From Bacteroidales bacterium (GTDB lineage Bacteria > Bacteroidota > Bacteroidia > Bacteroidales > Muribaculaceae): a stretch of 15,238 nt of DNA. The notes beneath the pieces were generated by a model. It was given only the letters and a program-made list of their open reading frames with translations, ran no database searches and was not told the origin of the DNA. Below, piece after piece: positions 1 to 6,467 of this stretch. Each line of letters opens with the position of its first letter. Within the stretch, counting starts at the first letter, position 1. The stretch is from assembly GCA_004552725.1 (NCBI GenBank), contig SFNM01000044.1, positions 1-15,238 of the forward strand. The letters run 5' to 3'. Both the position numbers and the translations under genes were made by a program.

Positions 1-18
1 TTCGCAAAAGCAAAGTAA
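1..18 (+). CDS. Possible 3' tail of an upstream plus-strand gene
   Basis: Read in frame 1, the first bases encode Phe-Ala-Lys-Ala-Lys followed by a TAA stop at 16-18. A strong plus-strand intrinsic terminator starts seven bases later, which is the normal arrangement for the end of a gene. Only five codons are visible, so neither the family nor the function can be named. The frame could be chance; the terminator is the main support. Confidence 0.3.
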   Translation, partial: FAKAK

Positions 19-24
19 CCACAA

Positions 25-63
25 AGGGCGGACTCCTGCAAATGGAACCCGCCCTAATTTTTT
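25..63 (+). terminator. Rho-independent terminator, plus strand
   Basis: The arms AGGGCGG (25-31) and CCGCCCT (49-55) are perfectly complementary. Inside them a second short stem, TCC (34-36) with GGA (44-46), closes a seven-base loop after a symmetric AC/AC internal bulge. The stem is followed by AA and a run of six T (58-63). This is a textbook intrinsic terminator for transcription entering from the left, and implies that a plus-strand gene ends at the left edge. Confidence 0.8.
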
Positions 64-110
64 CAGACCCTCAAAAATTTTTTATCGGACAGCAATAATA
101 TTTTCGTTAG

Positions 111-147
111 CCGTGGGGTGGTACCACGGAGTGGTTCCTCCCCACGG
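111..147. repeat. Inverted repeat with two competing pairings
   Basis: CCGTGGGG (111-118) can pair with CCCCACGG (140-147) as an 8-bp stem. The left arm can instead pair with CCACGG at 124-129, forming a 6-bp stem around a seven-base loop. A perfect 10-base palindrome, GTGGTACCAC (118-127), overlaps both options. This is the first internal palindrome of the 98-307 element. Confidence 0.6.
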
Positions 148-172
148 TCGAGGTGCCACCATCACCCGTTCG

Positions 173-232
173 CCGGAGGGGATCTCTTCATCCGCTGACG
201 ATCTGTACGTCCTCTGCAGAGATCCCCTCCGG
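173..232. repeat. Perfect 15-bp inverted repeat with structured 30-base loop
   Basis: CCGGAGGGGATCTCT (173-187) is exactly complementary to AGAGATCCCCTCCGG (218-232). The loop holds a smaller 4-bp hairpin, GACG (197-200) with CGTC (208-211), and the right arm overlaps the palindrome CTCTGCAGAG (212-221). The result would be a long stem capped by a small branch. No T-run follows on either strand, so it is not a canonical intrinsic terminator. Confidence 0.75.
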
Positions 233-258
233 GGAACAAAATCCATATAAAATCACAC

Positions 259-295
259 CCGCGGGAGCACCCGCTCCGCGGCTGCCCCCGGGGGC
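259..295. repeat. Overlapping GC-rich palindromes
   Basis: Three foldings share this stretch. GCGGG (261-265) pairs with CCCGC (270-274) across a four-base loop. CCGC (271-274) alternatively pairs with GCGG (278-281) around a TCC loop. The longer CCGCGG (259-264) pairs with CCGCGG (276-281). The perfect 12-base palindrome GCCCCCGGGGGC follows at 284-295 and abuts the right terminal repeat of the 98-307 element. Confidence 0.55.
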
Positions 296-308
296 TAACG
301 AAAATATA

Positions 309-340
309 GCGCCTCCGGCGCACCAAAGCCGCTCCGCGGC
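309..340. repeat. Two adjacent mini-hairpins with identical TCC loops
   Basis: GCGCC-TCC-GGCGC (309-321) and GCCGC-TCC-GCGGC (328-340) are each 5-bp perfect stems closed by the same three-base loop, separated by ACCAAA. They lie immediately right of the 98-307 element. A third hairpin with a TCC loop occurs inside it at 271-281. Similar size and loop suggest one family of short palindromic repeats. Confidence 0.55.
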
Positions 341-353
341 GACTTGCTAAACC

Positions 354-391
354 ACTATCAATCAACTTGTTGCAGCTTGTTATCTGATAGT
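354..391. repeat. 7-bp inverted repeat in AT-rich sequence
   Basis: ACTATCA (354-360) is complementary to TGATAGT (385-391). Within the loop, GCTTGTTAT (375-383) is also an exact inverted copy of ATAACAAGC at 440-448, so this loop could instead pair with the base of the hairpin at 446-469. These pairings are visible in the sequence; no function is apparent. Confidence 0.4.
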
Positions 392-445
392 ACAGGAAAT
401 TCAGCAGGATGAGAGGATAAAAAAGGTAATAATCAATCAATAACA

Positions 446-469
446 AGCGCCGCAGCAAGCCGCGGCGCT
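446..469. repeat. 8-bp GC-rich hairpin
   Basis: AGCGCCGC (446-453) pairs perfectly with GCGGCGCT (462-469) around an eight-base loop. It could be the transcript-end structure of the minus-strand operon that stops at 631. However, the nearest A-run on the plus strand (419-424, a T-run on the minus strand) is about 20 bases beyond the stem, too far for a canonical terminator. Confidence 0.5.
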
Positions 470-528
470 ACCTGTGGGCGTCTGCGTGGTGGTATTGTTG
501 GGCGCTCGTCTTGTACGCCGCAGCAAGC
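448..528. repeat. 13-base direct repeat pair with a 68-base period
   Basis: CGCCGCAGCAAGC occurs exactly at 448-460 and again at 516-528. The first copy forms part of the 446-469 hairpin. The second runs into another small hairpin, CAGCA-AGC-TGCTG (521-533). The rest of 470-630 holds no gene, RNA or further strong structure that I can see. Confidence 0.5.
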
Positions 529-630
529 TGCTGTTGCTTGTTGATGTCTGATTGTCAACGTATTATATTCTGGTCTCCTGCAAATCCACTGTTCTACTGT
601 GTTTATTCGCGTATGCCAGTGGTGGGTAGG

Positions 631-2247
631 TTAGCGGCGGATGGCGAGGTAGGCGGGGTGGCGGGTGTCGGCCAGGCGCGGGGTGAGTTGGCGCACGGCG
701 AAGGCCGCGGTGTCGGCTACGGCGGTGGTGTCGGCGGCATCGGTGATGATTACTACGGAGCCCGGTGCGAGGTCGTTGAGGTGGGCTTTGTCGGTGACTT
801 GCATTTGGTTGTCAAGGTAGTAAACCAGCGAGTAGGTGGGGTGTGTGGCTATTTCGCCGAGAGTGTAGATGGGTCGGCCGGCTGCTTCGCGGCGGATTGT
901 TTCGGCTTGGGGCTTGGACGACAGCGGATTGACGGCGGCGGGCATCACGGCGGCGTTGTAGCAGAGGAATATAGCCCAGATGCAAGCGAACGCGGATGCG
1001 GCACTTTTGACTCCATCGCGAGTGAGTAGGACGGCAAAACCGCACATCGCGGGAATGAGGAGAATGCACCAGCGCCACCAGTGGTCGGCGCTAAAGGAGA
1101 ATTTGCCGAATGGGATAATGGCGGAGGCGATGATGGCTACCGGCGCTATCACGGCCAACACTGCTACGATGCGATTGAAAGCGCGCATTGGAGCGGAGTC
1201 GCCGGCCAAAGATATGAGCGTGGCAACACCGTAGGCAAGAAATGGGTAAGCCGGAAGAAGGTATACGCTGCGTTTGCTTGCCGGTATGCAGTAGAAAATG
1301 ATGATGGTGAGCGCGGCGGTGATGGCCATAGCGGCTCCGGCTGCCGGACGTGAGCGATGTTTCCACCCGATGTGGGCGGTGAGAACCACCAGCAGAGTCC
1401 ATGGAGCCATTCCGGAGAGGATAGTGATGAAGTTGTAGTAGAAAGGATTGATATGTGAGTCGTATGACATTGTGCCGGTGAGGCGGCCGAAATTTTCTTC
1501 CCACACGAGGTCGAGAAATTGAGGCCCGGCATGGAGGTATGCAGCATAATACCAAATGGCGGGAATCATGAGCGCTGAAATGCCGTAAAGTGTTAATTTA
1601 CCAAGGTTTAGCCACTTGTTTGACCGCATAATTAGGGCATAGATCGCAACGGCCAACAGGGGTAGTGCTGCGCCGATGGGGCCTTTGGTGAGTGTGGCGC
1701 CGCTGAGCAGAAGCACGATGGCGATGCGTCGCCACCAACGATGGGGCGTGGCATCATCGTCGATGAGACGTTGGAGCATAAAGATTGCACCTACCATGCA
1801 GGCTGTGAGCACCATATCCACACGACATGCTTCCGCCGCACGAAATACTTCGAAGGAGGTGGCAAGTACCAATGCTGTGGCGAAGGCGAATTTGTGGGAG
1901 TGATGGCGTTTGGCCCAGAAAAAAGTGGCCATAACCATAGCAGTGGCCGCGATGGCCGACGGCATACGGGCTATAAATTCGTTGACCACGCCGCCGTTGA
2001 AGAATAGGGCGAGGATAGATATCAGCCACGCGAGCATTGGCGGTTTGTAGGGTATTTCGCCGCCGGCCACAGGCAAAATCCAGTCGCCGGATTGGAGCAT
2101 TGCCACCGACACGATTGCTTCGCGCGGCTCGCCCTTGGAGTAGAAGAGCGCATCGCCGAGCCAGGGTATCCACATCACTGCCACGGCTATGAATAGCAAG
2201 ATGGCAAGCGAGGAGTTGGAAGGAGTGGAACGTTTGGTGTGTGGCAT
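631..2247 (-). CDS. ArnT-like glycosyltransferase, GT-C fold (PMT/GT39-GT83 type)
   Basis: This 538-residue multi-pass inner-membrane protein belongs to the family that moves a sugar from a polyprenyl-phosphate carrier to a periplasm-facing acceptor such as lipid A. It has about eleven to twelve hydrophobic stretches and a soluble C-terminal tail from about 440. Recognisable motifs are GEPREA at 39-44 (the acidic residue of the first periplasmic loop), KPP at 68-70, the charged RAAEACRVD stretch near 136-144, LTKGP at 186-190 and SKRSVYLLPAYP at 324-335, all placed as in ArnT and its relatives. It is the last gene of the minus-strand operon, starting 14 bases after the S41 protease stop. The exact sugar and acceptor cannot be read from sequence; lipid A or another envelope glycolipid is inference. 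Family assignment is firm and substrate open. Confidence 0.85.
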   Translation of the reverse strand: MPHTKRSTPSNSSLAILLFIAVAVMWIPWLGDALFYSKGEPREAIVSVAMLQSGDWILPVAGGEIPYKPPMLAWLISILALFFNGGVVNEFIARMPSAIAATAMVMATFFWAKRHHSHKFAFATALVLATSFEVFRAAEACRVDMVLTACMVGAIFMLQRLIDDDATPHRWWRRIAIVLLLSGATLTKGPIGAALPLLAVAIYALIMRSNKWLNLGKLTLYGISALMIPAIWYYAAYLHAGPQFLDLVWEENFGRLTGTMSYDSHINPFYYNFITILSGMAPWTLLVVLTAHIGWKHRSRPAAGAAMAITAALTIIIFYCIPASKRSVYLLPAYPFLAYGVATLISLAGDSAPMRAFNRIVAVLAVIAPVAIIASAIIPFGKFSFSADHWWRWCILLIPAMCGFAVLLTRDGVKSAASAFACIWAIFLCYNAAVMPAAVNPLSSKPQAETIRREAAGRPIYTLGEIATHPTYSLVYYLDNQMQVTDKAHLNDLAPGSVVIITDAADTTAVADTAAFAVRQLTPRLADTRHPAYLAIRR

Positions 2248-2261
2248 GATGTAGAGCGACG

Positions 2262-3911
2262 TTATTTGTTGGTTTTCTGACTACTATATGTGGCACCGGC
2301 TGTAATAGGCTGATTGCGAAGAATATGCTTATAGCGGTCGGGGTCGTTGATAAGCGATAGCGCTTCGATGAAATCGGGGTTGAGCGGGTTGGTGGCGCGC
2401 ACGTAGATGCCGTTAGTGAAGATATCGCGAGTGAGCAGACCGAGCGTGATGGCGTGAATTAGTTCTTTGGAGCGCTCCCAATCCTCTTGCGAGAATTCGA
2501 TTTCAGCCTCAGCAGCACGGTTGAGGATGTCTTGGTCGAGTTCATCGGGAATTATGAAATTTTGGGCGAAAGCGGCCTCGTTGGGGTATTGGGCCAGAAT
2601 TTGGTCGCGATTTTGTTCGATGAACTTGAACACTGACTTAATAATGATGCTCTTGGCTGAGATTTGGCGATAGAAGGGCGATACGCGCGCAGTGTCAACA
2701 GGTACGAACACATCCGGCATAATGCCGCCACCGCCGTACACCGGGCGGTGATTGCGTAGGGTGTAGAAGGTTTCGGTGGTGTCGAGATGTATAGAATCGG
2801 GGCACCAGAGTTCGCCGCTGTTGAAGCGGTTGAGCAGGTCGAGTTGGTATTCTTCGCCTTGGCCCTTGACGTATGGCTTTTGGATGCAACGGCCCGAGGG
2901 GGTGTAGTATCGGGCAGTTGTGAGGCGTATCATCGAGCCGTCGGGGAAGGGGAACGGCCGTTGTACAAGGCCTTTGCCGAATGTGCGACGGCCTACAACT
3001 ACGCCACGGTCGTTGTCTTGCACTGCGCCGGCGAAGATTTCTGCGGCAGAGGCGGAATATTGGTCGACAATGACAACAAGACGGTCGATTTTGCGGAGCG
3101 AGCCGTTGGAAGTGGCGGTATAATGGCGCTCGGGCGAGTGTTGGCCACGAGTGAACACAATCGGGTCGCCTTTGCAGAGAAATTCGTTCGCGAGGTCCAC
3201 TGCCGCTTGGAGGTAGCCGCCGCCGTTGGATGAGAGGTCGATAATGAGGTGCTTCATACCGCAGTTAAGGAGCGAATCAGCGGCTTGGCACACTTCTTTG
3301 TCGGTGGTTTCGGCGAAGCGTGAGATGGAGATGTAGCCCACGTTTTTGTCGACCATATATGAAGCGTCTACGCTGTAGAGCGGTATTTCAGCGCGAGTGA
3401 GATCGAAGGGTAGCAGTTCATCGAACCCTTCGCGCTTGACCTCAATGGTCACTTTGGAGTCTTTGGGTCCGCGGAGGCGTCGAATTACATCGGAGTTGGT
3501 GAAGTGTTGTCCGGCCAAGAGAGTGTCGTTGGCGGAGATGATGCGGTCGCCGGGGAGCACGCCTGCGCGAGCGCAGGGGCCGCCGGGAGTGGTTTGAATG
3601 ATATAGATAGTGTCCTCGAGGAGGTTGAATTGGATGCCGATGCCGAAAAATTTGCCTTCGAGTGGTTGGTTGAGTTCGCGAGTCTCTTCAGCGGTGGAGA
3701 ATTTGGAGTGAGGGTCGAGGGCGGCAAGCATGGCGATGATTGCTTGGTCGGCGATTGAGTCCATGTCGACACCTTCAACGTAGTAGTTATCAATGATTTC
3801 GGCGGTCAGCGATATGCGCTGCTCAGGGGTGAGATTGCGGAAATACTGTCCGCCGGCGAGGAAGGAGCCGGTAGTTATGGCGATGATAATCAGGAATATG
3901 AATTTTTTCAT
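2262..3911 (-). CDS. S41 family C-terminal processing protease
   Basis: A 549-residue exported serine protease of the CtpA/Prc family. Residues 1-20 form a basic-hydrophobic signal or anchor segment with no lipobox. A PDZ domain follows (about 86-165, with FFGIGIQF and a GGPCARAGVLPGDRI core), then the S41 catalytic core (about 190-345). The Ser-Lys dyad is best placed at Ser288 (in YSASAAE) and Lys313 (in FGKG), 25 residues apart as in characterised family members. A helical C-terminal extension runs from about 405 and ends near a DPDRYKHIL motif that the second S41 protein of this window also carries in variant form. The gene lies 14 bases downstream of coaD, so it is probably co-transcribed with parE and coaD. 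Such enzymes cut periplasmic proteins from exposed C termini; the actual substrate is unknown. Confidence 0.93.
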   Translation of the reverse strand: MKKFIFLIIIAITTGSFLAGGQYFRNLTPEQRISLTAEIIDNYYVEGVDMDSIADQAIIAMLAALDPHSKFSTAEETRELNQPLEGKFFGIGIQFNLLEDTIYIIQTTPGGPCARAGVLPGDRIISANDTLLAGQHFTNSDVIRRLRGPKDSKVTIEVKREGFDELLPFDLTRAEIPLYSVDASYMVDKNVGYISISRFAETTDKEVCQAADSLLNCGMKHLIIDLSSNGGGYLQAAVDLANEFLCKGDPIVFTRGQHSPERHYTATSNGSLRKIDRLVVIVDQYSASAAEIFAGAVQDNDRGVVVGRRTFGKGLVQRPFPFPDGSMIRLTTARYYTPSGRCIQKPYVKGQGEEYQLDLLNRFNSGELWCPDSIHLDTTETFYTLRNHRPVYGGGGIMPDVFVPVDTARVSPFYRQISAKSIIIKSVFKFIEQNRDQILAQYPNEAAFAQNFIIPDELDQDILNRAAEAEIEFSQEDWERSKELIHAITLGLLTRDIFTNGIYVRATNPLNPDFIEALSLINDPDRYKHILRNQPITAGATYSSQKTNK

Positions 3912-3925
3912 AATGTGGGTGTGTA

Positions 3926-4384
3926 TTAAGGGATGAGAGAAGAGATATCGTGGTTGTATGATTGAAGTTCGCGCACAATTGAGGAGGAAATGGCGGCATG
4001 CTCGGGCAATGCAAGCAAAAGCACTGTGTCGATGCCCGATATTTGGCGGTTGATATCAGCGATATTGCGCTCGTATTCAAAGTCGGCTACAGAGCGCACG
4101 CCGCGCACCAAGTGAGAGCAGTTGAGGCGTCGGGCCAAGTCCACGGTGAGTTCGTGGTCGTAAGCAACTACTTCAACACGCGGCGAGGGGTAAAGCCGCT
4201 TGATGTTGTCGAGCCGCTGCGATTGCGAGGCCGAGGAATTCTTGGCGGCGTTGACACCAACGGCTACAACCACCGAGTCGAAAATAGCAAGAGCGCGTTC
4301 GAGAATTGACGCGTGTCCGATAGTGAATGGGTCGAAAGAACCGGCAAAAAGGGCGCGGCGTGGTGAGTTAGAGTTGGGAGTCAT
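3926..4384 (-). CDS. coaD: Phosphopantetheine adenylyltransferase
   Basis: A 152-residue cytoplasmic enzyme that joins ATP and 4'-phosphopantetheine to make dephospho-CoA, the penultimate step of coenzyme A synthesis. It shows the nucleotidyltransferase signature GSFDPF followed by TIGH (residues 15-24), the RGVRSVADFEYE block (95-106) and the ISSSIVRE block (132-139) that closes the adenylate site. Length is slightly short of the usual 155-165, with a compact C terminus. The start codon lies inside the end of parE (17-base overlap), which suggests translational coupling; no other in-frame ATG precedes the GSFDPF motif. The order parE, coaD, S41 protease is, from memory, common in Bacteroidales. 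Confidence 0.95.
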   Translation of the reverse strand: MTPNSNSPRRALFAGSFDPFTIGHASILERALAIFDSVVVAVGVNAAKNSSASQSQRLDNIKRLYPSPRVEVVAYDHELTVDLARRLNCSHLVRGVRSVADFEYERNIADINRQISGIDTVLLLALPEHAAISSSIVRELQSYNHDISSLIP

Positions 4385-6296
4385 CTTCTATAACGAGGTT
4401 GTCGATGATAAAGTTTTGGCGTTCCATAGTGTTTTTGCCCATATAAAATTCGAGGAGCGCTTCTACACCATCCTCTTTGCGCATGGTCACGCGGTCGAGG
4501 CGCATATCTTCGCCTATGAAGTCGGCAAATTCTTCAGGAGAAATTTCGCCGAGACCTTTAAAGCGAGTGATTTCGGCATTTTCGCCGAGACGGTCGATAG
4601 CGGCAAGGCGTTCTTCATCATTATAACAATAATATGTGTCGGCAGGCTTCGAGCCGCGACCGCTGCGGCGCGCTGTCTTGCGGTTGCGCACGCGGAACAG
4701 CGGCGTTTGCAACACATACAAATGGCCTTTCTTGATAAGGTCGGGAAAAAATTCGAGGAAGAAAGTGATGAGCAACAACCGAATGTGCATACCATCTACG
4801 TCGGCATCTGTGGCGATGATTACTTTGTTGTAGCGAAGCCCGTCGATGCCTTCTTCGAGGTTGAGGGCTGCTTGGAGTAGGTTGAATTCCTCGTTCTCAT
4901 AGAGCACTCGTTGCGACACACCGTAGGTATTGAGCGGCTTACCGCGGAGCATAAACACGGCTTGAGTGTCGGCATCGCGCACTTTGGTGATTGAGCCGCC
5001 GGCCGAGTCGCCCTCGGTGAGGAAAATCGAGGAGGCGAGTTTCTTTTCATCGGAGCCGCGCGAGTCGCTGAGGTGGATATTGCAGTCGATGAGTTTGCGG
5101 TTGTGCAGGCTTACTTTTTTGGCTTTCTCGCGAGCGAGTTTCGACACACCGGCCATTGCTTTGCGGTCGCGCTCCGACTCTTGCACCTTGCGCAAGATTA
5201 CATCGGCCACCGAAAGTTCTCGATGGAGATAGTCGTCGAGCTCTTTTTTGACGAAATCGCCGATGAACTTGGCCACAGTCGGTCCGTCGGGACCCATCTC
5301 GCGCGAGCCCAGTTTGGTTTTGGTTTGCGACTCAAACACCGGCTCTTCTACTTTGATGGCTACGGCAGCCACCATACCGTTGCGGATGTCGGAGTATTCG
5401 AAGTTGCGTCCGAAGAAATCTTTGAGCGTGCGCGACACAGCCTCTTTGAAGGCGGCTAAGTGAGTGCCACCCTGAGTGGTGTGTTGGCCATTGACAAATG
5501 AGTAGTATTCTTCGCCGTATTGGTTGGCATGGGTTATGGCAATCTCGATGTCATCGCCACGAAGATGGATAATCGGGTAGAGCGGCTCCTGAGTCATGTT
5601 CTGACTGAGCAGGTCGAGCAGACCGTGGCGCGACACAAAACGGTGGCCGTTGAACACCATCGCCAACCCGGTGTTGAGGAATGTGTAGTTGCGTAGGAGC
5701 GGCTCAATGAATTCATCGCGGTAGGCATAGTCGCGGAAAATCGACGAGTCGGGCACGAATTTCACCAATGTGCCGTTGGGTTCATCTTGTTCTGAGGGAA
5801 TGATGTCGGAATCGGATACGAGTTCACCGCAAGAAAAATGTGCTTCGCGGCAGAGCCCGTCGCGCACTGAGCGAATTGAAAACTCGGTGGAAAGCGCGTT
5901 TACGGCCTTGATACCCACACCGTTAAGACCAACGGATTTCTTGAAAGCCTTGGAGTCGTATTTGCCGCCGGTGTTCATCTTGGACGCAACATCAATGAGC
6001 GAGCCCAGAGGCACGCCTCGGCCGAAATCACGCACTGACACGGCACCCTCGTTTATGTCAACGAGGATTTGGCGGCCGAAGCCCATCATATACTCATCGA
6101 CAGCATTGTCGAGTACCTCTTTGAGGAGTACGTAGATGCCGTCGTCGCTGCCGGTGCCGTCGCCGAGTTTGCCGATATACATACCCGGGCGTCGGCGAAT
6201 ATGTTCTTTCCAATCGAGGGTGCGGATGTCGTCCTCGCTATAATTGGGGTCGGGAGAAAAGTTGTCCCGATATTCAAAATCAAGTTGATGCTCCAT
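4368..6296 (-). CDS. parE: DNA topoisomerase IV subunit B (ATPase subunit)
   Basis: A 642-residue type IIA topoisomerase ATPase subunit, which with ParC unlinks daughter chromosomes. The GHKL ATPase domain shows the N box with Glu60 and Asn64, DFGRG (90-94), the G-rich lid GLNGVGIKAVNALS (123-136) and the QTK loop (324-326). The Toprim domain shows EGDSAGG (428-434) and DADVDG (497-502) for metal binding. RRRPGMYIG near the N terminus and RGKPLNTYG in Toprim resemble Bacteroidetes ParE rather than GyrB. The ATG at 6296 is chosen because the longer in-frame reading to 6344 would run through the promoter box at 6303-6310 and adds sequence unlike the family. An unusual basic stretch (about 537-552) interrupts the segment after FRVRN. 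It is first gene of the minus-strand operon. No parC is in the window. Confidence 0.93.
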   Translation of the reverse strand: MEHQLDFEYRDNFSPDPNYSEDDIRTLDWKEHIRRRPGMYIGKLGDGTGSDDGIYVLLKEVLDNAVDEYMMGFGRQILVDINEGAVSVRDFGRGVPLGSLIDVASKMNTGGKYDSKAFKKSVGLNGVGIKAVNALSTEFSIRSVRDGLCREAHFSCGELVSDSDIIPSEQDEPNGTLVKFVPDSSIFRDYAYRDEFIEPLLRNYTFLNTGLAMVFNGHRFVSRHGLLDLLSQNMTQEPLYPIIHLRGDDIEIAITHANQYGEEYYSFVNGQHTTQGGTHLAAFKEAVSRTLKDFFGRNFEYSDIRNGMVAAVAIKVEEPVFESQTKTKLGSREMGPDGPTVAKFIGDFVKKELDDYLHRELSVADVILRKVQESERDRKAMAGVSKLAREKAKKVSLHNRKLIDCNIHLSDSRGSDEKKLASSIFLTEGDSAGGSITKVRDADTQAVFMLRGKPLNTYGVSQRVLYENEEFNLLQAALNLEEGIDGLRYNKVIIATDADVDGMHIRLLLITFFLEFFPDLIKKGHLYVLQTPLFRVRNRKTARRSGRGSKPADTYYCYNDEERLAAIDRLGENAEITRFKGLGEISPEEFADFIGEDMRLDRVTMRKEDGVEALLEFYMGKNTMERQNFIIDNLVIEDDSQL

Positions 6297-6302
6297 AACA
6301 CG

Positions 6303-6310
6303 CAAATTTA
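6303..6310 (-). promoter_or_regulatory. Bacteroidetes -7 box for parE operon
   Basis: On the minus strand TAAATTTG matches the Bacteroidetes -7 consensus TAnnTTTG exactly. Only six bases separate it from the parE ATG at 6296, so the transcript would have almost no leader. A clear -33 TTTG box at normal spacing is not seen, which lowers confidence. Confidence 0.5.
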
Positions 6311-6432
6311 CGAAAAAAAATTCAGATAGGCGAAATTTTATCAAAATTTAATAAAAAACTAATGCAAAGTGTCTATTGCACTCTACAGTTAGGACAATCG
6401 AGACGAGAAAAGACAAATTTTGGAGAAAAAAG

Positions 6433-6444
6433 ATGAATATTCAT
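6433..6444. promoter_or_regulatory. 12-base perfect palindrome, possible operator
   Basis: ATGAATATTCAT is a perfect palindrome 11 bases upstream of the -7 box at 6456-6463, about where RNA polymerase would contact upstream DNA. Its position and symmetry suit a dimeric regulator. It lies in AT-rich sequence, where palindromes arise more easily, and no regulator gene is nearby. Confidence 0.3.
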
Positions 6445-6455
6445 TATTTTTTTGC

Positions 6456-6463
6456 TAAATTTG
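6456..6463 (+). promoter_or_regulatory. Bacteroidetes -7 box for the glycan operon
   Basis: TAAATTTG matches TAnnTTTG exactly and is the same sequence as the parE box on the other strand. Only CAGA separates it from the ATG at 6468, so transcription would start at or next to the start codon. The -33 region is occupied by the palindrome 6433-6444 rather than by a TTTG box. Confidence 0.5.
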
Positions 6464-6467
6464 CAGA

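Larger units (their letters stand above)
98..307. repeat. Palindrome-rich element bounded by 15-base inverted repeats
   Basis: ATATTTTCGTTAGCC at 98-112 is repeated exactly in inverted orientation as GGCTAACGAAAATAT at 293-307, enclosing 180 bases. The core is GC-rich and consists largely of further inverted repeats (111-147, 173-232, 259-295). If the repeat is taken as the 12 bases TTTTCGTTAGCC, it is flanked by TA on both sides (99-100 and 305-306), which would suit a non-autonomous element moved by a TA-targeting transposase; two bases are weak evidence. No transposase or convincing ORF lies inside. It sits between the 3' ends of the left terminator and of the minus-strand operon. It could be a MITE-like element, a REP-type intergenic repeat or a folded RNA. 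The inverted repeats are seen directly; the element identity is inference. Confidence 0.5.

Noticed and set aside
98..307. Invertible promoter (phase-variable inverton) flanked by the 15-base inverted repeats
   Set aside because: Size and repeat length would fit, but no full TAnnTTTG box is inside (the nearest, GGATTTTG on the minus strand, matches poorly). Both flanks appear to be 3' ends of genes, and no recombinase is in the window.
153..458. Small ORFs on both strands within the palindromic region (153-350 plus, 162-458 minus)
   Set aside because: They run through the inverted repeats, have low-complexity Arg/Pro/Ser-rich composition, lack recognisable domains and overlap each other on opposite strands.
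446..469. Canonical intrinsic terminator for the minus-strand operon
   Set aside because: The stem is good, but the minus-strand T-run (419-424 on the plus strand as A) begins about 20 bases away instead of directly after the stem.
1..630. CRISPR array or integron attC array
   Set aside because: Repeats differ in sequence and spacing, there are no regular spacers, and no cas or integrase genes are in the window.
511..1029. 172-codon plus-strand ORF overlapping the end of the ArnT-like gene
   Set aside because: Most of it is antisense to a well-supported membrane protein. Its Gly/Val-rich translation is typical of the reverse frame of a GC-rich gene.
4200..4880. 226-codon plus-strand ORF antisense to coaD and parE
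   Set aside because: Both minus-strand genes carry intact family motifs across the same interval; the antisense frame has no recognisable domain.
6297..6344. Upstream extension of ParE to an earlier ATG at 6344
   Set aside because: The added 16 residues do not resemble ParE and would be encoded across the -7 box at 6303-6310.
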